Below, one piece after another: positions 53,426 through 64,000 of a stretch of 64,000 bases of DNA. Source of the stretch: Pachypanchax playfairii. Taxonomy: Eukaryota > Chordata > Actinopteri > Cyprinodontiformes > Aplocheilidae. The position numbers and the translations under genes are program-made. The DNA lies in NCBI GenBank assembly GCA_006937955.1, contig SSNP01000246.1, positions 410,596-474,595 of the forward strand, given 5' to 3'. Below the pieces are notes generated by a model. It worked only from the letters and a program-made list of their open reading frames with translations, was not told the DNA's origin and ran no database searches. Numbering within the stretch: position 1 is the first letter of the stretch; every line of letters begins with the position of its first letter.

Positions 53426-55479
53426 TATTCCGGAATGACAAGACCCACAGTGGGATCCCAATCTCAACTTTTGGAATCACTACCTCCATTTAATCTGAGA
53501 TACCACTTGATTTTAAAGCAGAATATTTTATTCCAAATGCAACAGAACAAATTAGCACATCAGATCCATTGGAGCAGGCCGATGCAAAAAAAGGAAGGAC
53601 TTTGAGGCTGAGCATGGGTCTTCTAGAAACGTGAGTTTTATGGTTTTCAGTTATCATATTCTGTTCCCTTTAAGAAGGCTAGAGAAAGTCAGTAAACCTT
53701 AAATACGGGCCTTTTTTTCTTTCTGGTCTGATCTGCTCCTCTGATATCAAATCAAACTCAAAGTCAGAGGTCAAGGTCTAAAATTGGGTTCAACTTGAAG
53801 GAAACTTGCTGAATGACACCTGTGAACCCTCCAACGTCTGGTTTATATCAAGTCTCATATTAACACCATCCAAACATAGAATCAAGTAGCAGGTGTATTT
53901 CAGAAAAATGCTAAAATAAAATAAAATCTTCTCAAGCTTCAGTAGAGACTTCCAGTGGCAGTGATTAAATATTCACGGACTGAAGCGTTTGCCTTTATCT
54001 CTCTCACACACAACCTCCAACACACATTTTTACTCGGCACCTAAATTTAAATCTGTGACACTGAGACTGATCTGCTGCTGAACCGATGAGTCTCTAGCTA
54101 ACTCTACGGTATGCTAATGCTATGCAGCTGAGAGCATCAAAGTCCAAGTTCTTCAAGGAGCTCTAGCTTTAAAAAGAAAAAAAAACACTGAATATTTTAT
54201 AGCCAGGAAAAGATTTCAGTGGTTTTATCTTCTGCAGTTTGTTAAAAGAAACAATGGTTGAAATCTCCTAAATGTGCAGTTTGTCTTCAATCAAAAAGAA
54301 AAATTTATAGCGACCAATAAAACATGGAACTTAAATTCTCTAAAACCATAATTAGTTGGGGTTTTCTCAAAAGATCTAGAAGGAAAATACTACCAAGGTA
54401 AATGACGTAGTCTGCTAAGTCTTTTTAGCTTCAAGAGTTTTTTTGCTCGGTAGAACAACTGCGTGTCGACTCGAGGGGATTTTCTTAACACACAGATTCC
54501 CAATAGAAACAAGAATCAAAGCCACAAACATTTTATCTTGATGTTTTCTAAATCTAATCAGTGATTTGGAGGAAATTAACCAAAAATTTCACATTACCAT
54601 GTGACTTGAAATTGACAGCAGTGGAAAGGTTTAAAAATGTGTTAGCGGGAATCACTATGAACATTTTTAAATATGGCAGAAAGGCAGCAAGCGACCATCA
54701 TAACAACCCACTTATGTTAAAACAATTCTTCAGTACAAATGATTTCCTCAAAAGTTTGTTTCTAACAATCCTGCAAGCAAAAACAAAATTAAAAGCTGTA
54801 ATGAGCAAAATATTATGTCTATCGCAGAGAGCTCAAATGGCCAATGCATCTAATTTTTCTCACAATATAAGACAAGCCCCATCTCCATGGAATGCAGAAG
54901 AGATTTGATATCCATGAACGAGAAACCCTGTGTCCCCGGGCCCTTCTTGTAAAGTGGCTCATAAATCACAAACCCTGTTGAGAGCTGGTCTCTGTGGGTC
55001 TGGTCCAGGACGGGGAAACAGAGATGTACTCTGGTGAGGGGGAAAGGCATCCCAGAAACCCCCTAACTGCACAGAGCTGTGACACAATACAATGTCTTAA
55101 TAGCAGAAAATTAGTTCCACCATGAGTTAAACCGGGGTCTGGATTATTACTGGATTCCTTATGCTGTAGCTTAAACAGAGTTGGATTTAAATCCACGACT
55201 AAAATACAGCTGTTCTTACGTTTCAAATGTCAAGAAATATCAAGAAATCAAGAAAAAAAAATCCCTAAACATTACTGAGTCCATAAAGATTAAATGTAGC
55301 TGAAAATGAGATGCGGTTCTGGAGTTAACTACAACACATATCATCCAGATTACAAGATAAATTACATTTATATTTACAAAAAGAGGGATAGCTTATCTTT
55401 TACAAATATATGTTGGAATGATTGCTGTTACATCACATCATCTAAAAGGTGTTATCAAACATCCATCGCCTTTACCCAC
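53426..55479. other. il1rapl1 intron 1, no gene
   Basis: No supported gene or repeat. Confidence 0.45.
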
Positions 55480-55680
55480 TCGTTCAGAGTGACGGGGAGC
55501 TGGTGGACAGTCCATGAAGGATCAGAGACACAAACAACCAATCACACTCACTCACACCTATGCTCAATTTTTGGGTTTCTAACTAACGTATCATACATGT
55601 TTTTAGTCTGTGGGAGGAGTTCCTACAGAAATGTACAGAGAACACATGTAAACTCGATGCAGACAAGCCACAGCAAATTA
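55480..55680 (+). repeat. Decayed copy of a widespread fish repeat
   Basis: CCCACTCGTTCAGAGTG, CAATCACACTCACTCACACC, TTTTTAGTCTGTGGGAGGAG and ACAGAGAACACATGTAAACT correspond in order to a repeat I know from many fish genomes (ACACTCACACCTA..., GGACTGTGGGAGGAA..., GAACATGCAAACTCC). I cannot name its class. Confidence 0.45.
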
Positions 55681-56289
55681 CAGGTTTTTATATTTTAAGC
55701 GTCATATCAAAACATTTGAAAAAAACATGGGATACTGCTCTAACGTAAATATATTCAATATGCAAATTCAATAAACTTTTACCTAAAAAAAAGTATAAAC
55801 ATACATCAAAAATATGTGAGAATGTTTCTAAATTTAGACACAAAGTAAAAGGTTGTTTATTTTTAGGACCATACAGTGCCTGGATTTTAAAAACAAACGC
55901 ATTTAAAAAAGCATATGTTAAAAAAATGAAGATAACATAATTTTAACTAGTATCTTTGAGATCTGTTCAGCTTTAATCCACAGAGCTTATCTTTGTGTGT
56001 TAAAATATACATACAGTATTAGCTGTAAATACTATGTTGCCCCGGGTCTCATGTGAAGTAGCTAATGACAAATGAAGAGCTGCTAATGAAGCGCTCCTTG
56101 ATTTCACTCACTATTAATCTCTTGATGTAGCTGGTATATTTAAACTCCTGCCTGGCGTCAGAGGAGACCGTTGTGCAAACATGTTACTGATACAGCATGC
56201 AGAAACGGAACACGCTAACTGTTCCAGTTGAAAAGACCATTTATAAAGTTTAAGGATATTGTTTTCAAGCCTTGCAAATACTTAAAAAT
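55681..56289. other. il1rapl1 intron 1, no gene
   Basis: AT-rich; no supported feature. Confidence 0.4.
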
Positions 56290-56643
56290 CAATAAATCAA
56301 TAAATGGTAAATGGCGTGTACTTATAGCGCTTTATTCAGGTCCTACGACCCCCAAAGCGCATCACACACCCATTCACACACACATTCATACGTTTGGTAG
56401 TGGTGAACTACACACGTTGTGGCCACAGCTGTCCTGGGACACATGCTGGCGGGGGCGGGGCTGCCAGGTGCTGGTGCCGCCGGACCCTCCGACCGCCATC
56501 AGGCAGGCAGGGCTGGTAGGGTGTCTTGCCCAGGGACACAACGGCCAGGCAATCTTTTTCTCTGGGCAGAGCGGGAATTCGAGCTGGCGACCTTCCGGTT
56601 GCCAGATGACTCGCTCTACCGCCTGAGCCACGGCCACCCCCAG
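56290..56643 (-). mobile_element. tRNA-derived SINE, copy 1
   Basis: Read on the minus strand, the head is tRNA-like: a box-A-like TGGCTCAGGCGGTAGAGC (56630-56613) and a box-B-like GGTCGCCAGCTCGAATTCCC (56592-56573). These two internal promoter elements of RNA polymerase III lie about 20 bases apart. The body includes TGTCCCTGGGCAAGACACC and GTGGCTACAAC-type words, and ends in AAAGCGCTATAAGTACACG and CCATTTACCATTTATTGATT with TAAA-type tail repeats. The second copy at 61.4 kb shares head and body. Confidence 0.7.
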
Positions 56644-59600
56644 TAATTTAAAGGTTGTTGACTTCTCTGATTCACTTGAGTCAGAGAATTAAGTGCAGAT
56701 TGGTGGTTATAATTGTGGTTGTAAACGCTGTTTTCCAGCAAAACAGTGTAGATTTGTTTCCTGCTAATTGCCGTTTTGTGCATTTTTTTATCGTCAGAGT
56801 ATGGAATGTGACAACAAGGCCTTCATGAATGAATAAGCACAGATGTGATGGAAAATAGCGCTTTTGTTTCTCTTGGCAAGCAATTTCCATCTTCCATCCA
56901 CCTCTCTGGAAAAGCTTAAATACATCAGAAAAACACATCAACTTGATCTGTGTAGGCTGAATGAGTCGGAGATGATCACCTCCAGATATGGAGCTGAAAA
57001 GAAAGGACGGAAATCATCATTCTGCCCTCTAACTTACAGCCACAGGCTCCTCATTGTATGACAGATTAAAAAGGAGAATGAATTTATTGTAAACATCATT
57101 TGCCCCAAGCTAAGACTGGGCTACATCACAGGTGACCCAAAGTGACTGTAAAAAGAAGGGTTTGTAAACTGTATTCGATGGTAATCCTGCGTGGTTACAG
57201 AGAGACAGCTGGAAGTGACACCACTCACATGGTTTTATTGCATCCAGAGCAGAAGCAGACGCTCAGATCTGTTCATATCCATGAAGACACATCAAGATTT
57301 GAAAAAGAAGTGGCCTTGAAGATGATTTGCAGTGACGCCTGTTCTTTATGATGGCTTTCTGCTGAGTAGCAGCTGACAGGATGCAAGCAGAGCTCAACAT
57401 GAATAGTAGAGGCCAGATTCAGAGGTCTTTATTTTTCTACAGCCTGGAAGTCGACTGAAAGGGTTGATTTTCTTACATGAACAGGAAATTCAGACAATTC
57501 AACCAACTTCCTGATGGGATGATCCAACATGGCGTAGTTAAAAAATACTAACATCTATCTGGGAGGGAATTAAAAAGATTTGCCATATTTGTTATTGGTC
57601 AACAATGAAAACTTGTTATCAATATCAATATAGGAAGAAATATGAAAGAAAACATAAACAAGAAGTCACAACACGTGGAGGTTTATGGGAAGCCTCTATA
57701 TATCCACATATGACTGACATAAAAATCTCTCAATAGGTTTAAAATGTTTAGGACTTCTAAGAAATATATAAAACATCCCAAACAGTCCTGTTTAGTTCTT
57801 CTCTCCTCCTTTTGTTGGGTTTTCTGGTTTTTAATGCAACTTTCAGGCCTGGAACAGCAAACACACCACATGGACTCACTCAAAAGAAAAACTTCCCAAT
57901 ATTTTCTGCTGTCACGACTCTAGTGAATGAATGAAGCAGCATGCAAAGATATACTGTTATTCATCTGATCTACCGTACTTGTCGATTCCCGACACGATGG
58001 CTGCAACAGAAATAAATAGCTCTGGATCAGATCGATGCTCGATGATTGCTACGGAAAATGGAACAAGGCATGAAGAAAGAGGAATCTCATCTTCGCTGGA
58101 ATTGGATTTTCAAAAGATTTAACCGGCCACATCTGTTCTGCATGTAGACTCACGGCTTCTGACGCTCAGACAACTGCAGATCCCTCTGCACGGCAAAGCA
58201 GAGCTTCGTTTTGGGATGTTTGGACACACAATCACCTTCGAGTGTTCCCATTTCCCCTCCACTCTTATCAATGTCATTTAATAGCCATGATTGAGGTGTC
58301 CTCCCCCCACCTCTCAACATTTTCCCTCACAAATCCCCACCAGACGCTCCAATCACTCCCCACACAGATCCAATATTCTACAGTGAGACAACCCTTATTT
58401 CCCACCACATTAATGAACTTTTTTATTTGAAAGCCATTGACTGTCCGCCCCTTGATTGCAAACCCAAGGCCAATGGGTCTCTGACAGCTCCTTGAAAATT
58501 AAAAGCATCAATCAAGACGAGAACAGGAACTGAAAAAATAAATCTTTCCTAAACACTTGAAAATCCAAGAGTCCTTTTGGAGTTTCCTGCAACTTGTTTT
58601 ACTGATCAACAACAAACCAATGCATGCAAATTCCTGCAGATTGATTACGTTTAAACCCCTGAAGAATTTACTGCTGCTGGATAAACTTGACCACAAAAAA
58701 GACCCAGTGCCAAATGACATAATCTCTGTCTAAATCAATTTCTGTATGAGAGCACTCGACTCAGCTCAATATGTAGCTGCAGGGCTCCTGTTAAGTGGCT
58801 GCTGCCACAGACCTATTAATTCATGTGGTGCTGGCTGCTCCTGTGGCCAAGCTTAACCTCAGATTTTAGAAAGAAAAAGAACAACAAAAGAAAATAAACA
58901 GGAATTTTTCAGCGTTGAGTTGAAAAGATGTTGGTGCACTGATGCATCCTGGAGAAAAATGTACTGTGGTTGAGATTTCTTAAGGAACTCAGTGGTTTAT
59001 TTGGTCTGGGAGGTGATAGATTGCAGTGAGGTGACTACAAAATAAAAGCAGAGGTTCTCTGTTAGAATCTTGACATGCAACTTCTGGAACTTATTTCTGG
59101 TCTTAAACGCTCAGAGTTTGTATCACTTGCAGATTTTTATGCATTTAAACTGACAAACGCTTAATCTGATCGGAGTCAGAGACTCCAGCATCCGAGGAGA
59201 CACGGAGGAGGACCGCGAGCTGGATCGCCAAGCGACCACTCTGCAGAAATCATTTCAAGTAATTAAGCTCGGGTTTTTTCATTTGCCCCCCGCCCCTCTC
59301 CCTCGCTCTCTCGTGCGCAAAAATCATTTGTGTCTCGTGCACACTGCTGACGCACCGGTCTTTTTAAAGGTAATCTACTAAATTCTTCTGCAGTCCACCT
59401 GAACTGTCGTAATGCAGCTTTTGCACAGGAGCTTCTGTCCGCAACGAAAGCAAGAAGAAAGAACAGCATCAAGCGAGATAAACCGTGTTTATGCGTCTCT
59501 AAGTGCAGCAGCAGCAGCATAACTGGACCATTCATCCAGAAACCCTGCTGAAAACTGCACCATGCACAGTGCACATGTCAAACTGATTTCTAGATATTCT

Positions 59601-59667
59601 TCTACAGAAGAAATTATTGTCCAAGTTTGGTCCCAGGAAACGAGAAGAACTGATGAATAAAACTTAC
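56644..59667. other. il1rapl1 intron 1, portion next to exon 1
   Basis: No gene. From about 59160 to 59350 the sequence becomes GC-richer (CCCCCGCCCCTCTCCCTCGC), as expected close to a promoter-associated first exon. Confidence 0.4.
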
Positions 59668-60110
59668 CAACTGTCAGTTTCCAACAGAGAATCAGTCCAG
59701 TTCTAACAACCCTGAAACATCACTGTGTTCGGTCCAAAAACTAAAACACAAGCTGGGGTTAAACACAGGGAATTCCAGTTGGGAGATAGTCCACTTCTCC
59801 AAAAAGAAAAAAACCCGCGGCGTCTGTCCCCAAAATCTTACATATTGCCAGTCCGCGCTGGTGCAAATTAGAGCGCAAAAACACCTGCAGCCGGTCACTA
59901 ACAGGAAAAGAGCAAAATCAAGAAAATCATGACTGTGATTAGAGGGGAAAATCGATGGAGGGAGTAAAAAAAAGAAATGAATGAGACAATTAGTGTGATT
60001 GTCCAGTTGAACCAGCAGCTCGGCTGCTCGCACGCACGCAGCCCCTGCAGATGAGCGCAGTTAGAAGCGCGACCACGGAGCGCAAATTTCCAAAGTGAAG
60101 TGCAGGAAAA
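59668..60110 (-). other. il1rapl1: Candidate untranslated exon 1 of il1rapl1
   Basis: On the minus strand, GAAACTGACAGTTG is followed by a consensus donor GTAAGT (GT at 59667-59666). Upstream, the sequence is GC- and CpG-rich around 60010-60090 (AGCGCAGTTAGAAGCGCGAC on the plus strand), typical of a vertebrate first exon and promoter. Splicing to the acceptor at 38604 would give a 21-kb intron 1 and place the first ATG in exon 2, as in mammalian IL1RAPL1. The transcription start is not determined and the right-hand limit given is arbitrary. Confidence 0.45.
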
Positions 60111-60126
60111 AAAACCCGCATCTGAT

Positions 60127-60130
<4 letters not shown>

Positions 60131-60164
<34 letters not shown>
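60131..60164. repeat. (TC)n microsatellite
   Basis: A pure 34-base TC tract, followed by GTGTGT-rich sequence. On the il1rapl1 strand it reads (GA)n immediately upstream of the proposed first exon, a place where GA tracts often occur in promoters. Confidence 0.9.
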
Positions 60165-60167
<3 letters not shown>

Positions 60168-61407
60168 GTGTGTCTCTGTGTGTGTGTGTCAGCGTGCTGC
60201 TGTGCCAACTACATGCATCAAGTAACCACGTGTTACCTAAGAAAGCACCGGATATAGAGACATACCCCATCAAAATAAAACTCCCATACGATAAGAATGT
60301 CAATCTGTAGCGCAAATACCGCGAAAAGCAGCGGCATTTTTGCGCCTGCATTCTGGACAATTTCAACCTGTTTTGCTTTGGTTTAGTTCAAAAGTACAGT
60401 CCTTTTTATAGCGGTGAGTTAAACCGTTCAAATACGATCATTTAGTGAGAAAATATTTTATTTTGAAGAATTTAAATGTGGTTTTCTGTATTTGGTCTAA
60501 CCTGACACTTCTGCGTTCCTCTGAAGTCCAAATTATTTACTGCAACTGTTTCATTCATAATCCGACATAATCTTTCTTCATCAAATGCAAATTGTGGGAA
60601 ACGTTTTCCTGACAAATAAGAACTGAATCAAAAGCAGACACGTTTTTAGGATTTACAATTCAGACCTGAAAAAGTTTCATTCTGACCTGTCAATTCTACA
60701 TTTCACTAAATAAAATACTTTTATGCATTTCGTTTATTTGAAGAGGTATATTTTTATAGATTACTTGTCCAAAGATAAATTCTAGTTTTAAGAACTGAAA
60801 TAAATAACAATATAAAACATTAAAAGCTATTTGGTTGATATATAAACTTCAGAAATAACCTAAATAGTGTGATATTTATTCTGAAAAACACAGTTGATCT
60901 CTGAACTTGCCACCTGGAGCTGCAGTAATGGTCATAAACGTTTCATCCTCAGGAAAAACTGTTTTATCATAATGGTGTTTTGTTTTTAAAAATATCCTTA
61001 TGTACAAACCCTCCCACCTCCCATTACCACTGGAGATGGACACAGCCCCCCAGCAACACTAAATAAGAATAAGAGGGTATTAGTTGACTCACACATCCCT
61101 GTAATCATTGTTTCTGAAAATGTCTTCATCTACATGAAAACACAGAAAATGCCTCAAAATGGAGCAGTAACCATGTCAAACCTGAAGTTGGTGCTGTAAC
61201 CACATCAAATTCACACAAACTAGAAAGAAGGAGGGAAGCTTCACTACCGTTACATCTGATGTTACAGTGCTCATGCTATGACATCATATTAAATAAGATG
61301 TATTTTGACTCTGTGCAAAAATACATGGGAGACATTTCAAGACATTTTTCCAACCCGTTACTGGAAACTATTGTCTAAGAGCTTGTAAAAGGTGTTTCTG
61401 ATGTAAA
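60165..61407. other. Upstream flank, no gene
   Basis: If exon 1 is placed correctly this is the 5' flank of il1rapl1. No gene or recognised element is seen. Confidence 0.4.
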
Positions 61408-61705
61408 AAGTCAATGGTAAATAACGTCTACTTGTACTTGTATAAGCACATTATTAAAGTCAGACAACTCCCAAAGTGCTTCACACTAAAATATGTAATT
61501 CCCACACACACACACACATGTTGTAGCCACAGCTGCCCTGGAACACACTGACAGAGGTGAGTCTGCCATCGCACATTGGGCACACAAGTGTCTTACTGAA
61601 GGACACAACAGCAAAGCAATCTTTTCCAGACAGAGGTGGGATTCAAACCAGCGACCCTCTGGTTGCCAGACGACCTGTTCTACCTCCTGAGACACTGCTG
61701 CCAGG
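61408..61705 (-). mobile_element. tRNA-derived SINE, copy 2
   Basis: Minus-strand head with box-A-like TGTCTCAGGAGGTAGAAC and box-B-like GGTCGCTGGTTTGAATCCC. The body (plus strand CACAGCTGCCCTGGAACACA; GTCTTACTGAAGGACACAAC) matches copy 1 at 56.3 kb, in the same orientation. The tail side reads AAATAACGTCTACTTGTACT on the plus strand. It is more diverged than copy 1 and lacks its GC-rich middle. Confidence 0.65.
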
Positions 61706-64000
61706 ACCCCAGATGAACTTTCAGTTAAAAGAACTGACAAGAAGAATCACAAAGTCAATCAAGGCTATTCTGATTTAAAAATAATATAGACCTGCTCATT
61801 TCTCCAATAATGTCATTTCCCAAAATCCAATCAGCTGGTCCTTGTGCATGTGATCTTATTGACTGATAAAAAACAGAGTGAAAGTAATGCAGCAGCGTGC
61901 TGAAATGCCACACGTTTAAATCAAACATTTTCCAACCTCAGACTGAATTTAATATCAACATCATCCAAAAGCTTTAAATAAAACTGCTTGGAATTAAAAC
62001 TTTGTCACTGAGCTTTTATAAATTACCTGTAAATTAAGTGGAAAATTATTCTAAGAGCAACAATGTGCAAAGACTGAAAACAGAAAATAAACAGACATGA
62101 TCCAGTTTTCTATTTATGAGTCAATTTTATAATCTATATTCATGCAACATAAACAAAACTCAAGCTTAATATAACCAAGTCAGTCCATGGTGGGCACTCG
62201 GGGATGTTTAGGAGTAAATAGTGATTCACATCTAACAGGTGACAGACAAAACCTCCAGTCCCTGAAGACAGAGACGAGACACTTGGGCTCCAGGACTGAA
62301 AAGGTGTGAAACAAACTCAGGACTTGTCAGTAACGTCTTCCCTGCCCACCATCCAGCCTGTGAAAAGGTACTCGTTTGATTTCCTCCTCACTGGACCACT
62401 TCTGTCAAGACTTTGGCCTCTGGCACCGCAGCTCAGTGAGGCGAATTTCGATGAGGGGGAGGAGAGAAAGAACTCCCTCCTCGGACTGAAACTGTGCACT
62501 TGTGAGCTTTCTTTGTCATATTCAAATCCTGATGTGAATGGAGGTTCCTTAATGAGTAAGGAAGTGGACAAACACTTCATTGATTCCCCCTCCACCCAAT
62601 TTCTATTCAACTGTTGCTTTCTTGAATGTCTTCAACTCAATCAGCCAGTGTAGTTTCACACAGAGCCACGTTTGCTGCTTTTATTTCAGCTGATTCCAGA
62701 TTTTCTGCCATAGATGAATGTGATTGCGTGACTTTCCAAAGAAACACCGTCGAGTTTTTATTCTGTATCATTTTTTTCTTACAATTTCTCTTTAAATGTC
62801 AATTTACAGGCTGACAAACATCCTCAAGTGTAAAATGAGGTTGTTTTAAAATGTCTGAATAACAGCTCTGGACAGAACTTCCATCATTATAAAGCATCAA
62901 ACTGTTCCAGTGAAAAAATGATTTATTTCTTAATGTACTGAGTGAAATACAAAGTGGATTTGTTAAAGGATGTCTTCAAAGGTTCAGCGTTAATGAGCTG
63001 ATAAAAACAGCAGCAAAACTTGAAGATAAATGTATAAAACCCATCGAGCTTGAAAACTAGTGTTCAGATATTTAGTTTGAATATGTTAAAAGGAGCTTTC
63101 AGCACTTAACCAAATTCCTGTATGTTTTATGTGACGACCGTCCGGCTGAGTGATGGAAAATTGATGAGAAGAAGAGAAATGTTCTTAGTGAGAGTCTTTT
63201 TAAAACGGCTCAAAGGAGAGTGGATGTAAGGAGAGGATGACCCGAGAACCCGGGTCAGATCTGTCAGTCTAAAAACTATATATATACAGTATATATACAC
63301 ACATATATGGTTCATCTTCAGAATTTGAGCTGAAATTGTTCTGAGTGAAACAGAATTTTGCCGAGTGGATCTCCGGTGCTGATTTCTTCTTGAAAATACA
63401 CAAATGGCAGTTTTGCTAATTAACACAGTGACATCTCCACGAGTGCACTGATGTGTGTAGGCTCGAGTCTTGTTAGATAATACTAATTAAGCACAAACAA
63501 CCTGTTGCTTCTACAGTTTCTGTTTTTAATGGACCGAGATTTGGCACAAACTGTAACGAGTTCTTCCTCACTGCTGCACACGAGCTGGAACTCTTTACTA
63601 CGAGTATCAACTCGGACAATTTGGTTGTTAACTTGACATCTTCTCTTTGTCATTTAGATGACTTGTACTGGGAGGACTGATCAGACAACAGTTTGGGGGA
63701 TGTTGTCAGAGAGGGCTGCAGATTTAATTGGGGTAATGATGTCACAGGACCTAAAGCTCTTCACCAATTACTGCTTAGCAGAAAAACAAGTGAAAAAAAG
63801 GGTGAGAGGAGAACATCAGCATAATATTGTACAAAAAACATTCACAAAGGACTTTCTTTGTGTTTCTGAACGTCTTCAGTTGTTCCTTTGGTTAAATAAC
63901 GACAGTGAATCATTTATCTTGTAAATTTTTGATTATTTTTTGTCTAGATGGAAACAAATTCCTAAAAATCGACATTTTGTGCTGCATTTGTGTCTCTCTT
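61706..64000. other. Upstream flank, no supported gene
   Basis: Short ORFs at 62306-62653 and 63658-63924 resemble no family I know and show no splice or start context worth calling. A TATA-rich run lies at about 63280-63310. Confidence 0.4.

Noticed and set aside
56573..56640. A tRNA gene on the minus strand
   Set aside because: Box A and box B are present, but no cloverleaf with proper acceptor stem is evident, and the sequence continues into a SINE body shared with 61.4 kb.
62306..62653. Plus-strand ORF of 115 codons in the upstream flank
   Set aside because: No homology recognised, and an equally open frame exists on the other strand, so it is probably chance.

Overview
The window is vertebrate, almost certainly teleost, genomic DNA. 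Coding sequence is sparse and split by introns. The mobile elements are of typical fish types: a CR1/L2-group LINE with a microsatellite tail, a Nimb/I-type LINE, Tc1/mariner elements, a Gypsy-type LTR element, TTAA-target MITEs, a tRNA-derived SINE, and AC-rich repeats.

The host gene I can place is il1rapl1 on the minus strand. Its first coding exon lies at 38603-38510: a consensus acceptor, then ATG, a signal peptide beginning MKAPIP and ending KVVSKRGS, then a GTAAGT donor in phase 1. A likely untranslated first exon ends in a consensus donor at 59667, next to GC-rich DNA and a TC tract at about 60.0-60.2 kb. On this reading 60.2-64 kb is upstream flank, 38.6-59.7 kb is intron 1, and 1-38.5 kb is part of intron 2, which has collected most of the mobile DNA. 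Two plus-strand exons of a tetraspanin (10300-10359 and 13003-13050) are nested in intron 2. No later tetraspanin exons were found, so this looks like a gene fragment.

Layout. 1-5 kb: a LINE with an intact ORF2 (minus). 5.1-6.6 kb: a TTAA-element fragment and a Tc1 transposase broken by a 5-base deletion next to its catalytic Glu. 6.6-9.8 kb: a non-autonomous Gypsy-type element made mostly of tandem repeats. 9.8-13.1 kb: the tetraspanin fragment with a 1.7-kb TTAA element in its intron. 13.9-15.7 kb: a Nimb-type LINE that has lost endonuclease and RT. 15.7-23.5 kb: the most complex part. It has a two-exon integrase-core transposase (343 aa, DDE present, possibly intact) preceded by three phased GCGAGATCTCGC palindromes. 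Convergent to it is a decayed zinc-finger/SAMD3-like gene cut open by nested foldback elements. 23.8-43.8 kb: mostly featureless intron with scattered old repeats. 43.9-45.4 kb: a 27-bp minisatellite of more than 50 units. 46.7-48.1 kb: four tandem copies of a GGGGACC/AC repeat. 48.8-53.4 kb: Tc1 and LINE remnants, one with its ORF C-terminus amplified as a 36-bp tandem repeat. 56.3 and 61.4 kb: two SINEs.

Most informative for the hunt are the integrase-type transposase with its palindrome cluster, its convergent pairing with the zinc-finger/SAMD3-like gene, and the nested TTAA insertions. Their boundaries can be proved inside this window: one insertion interrupts a readable exon, and the other has an unoccupied paralogous site at about 5.2 kb. 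All identifications rest on reading the sequence and family knowledge; no database search was run.
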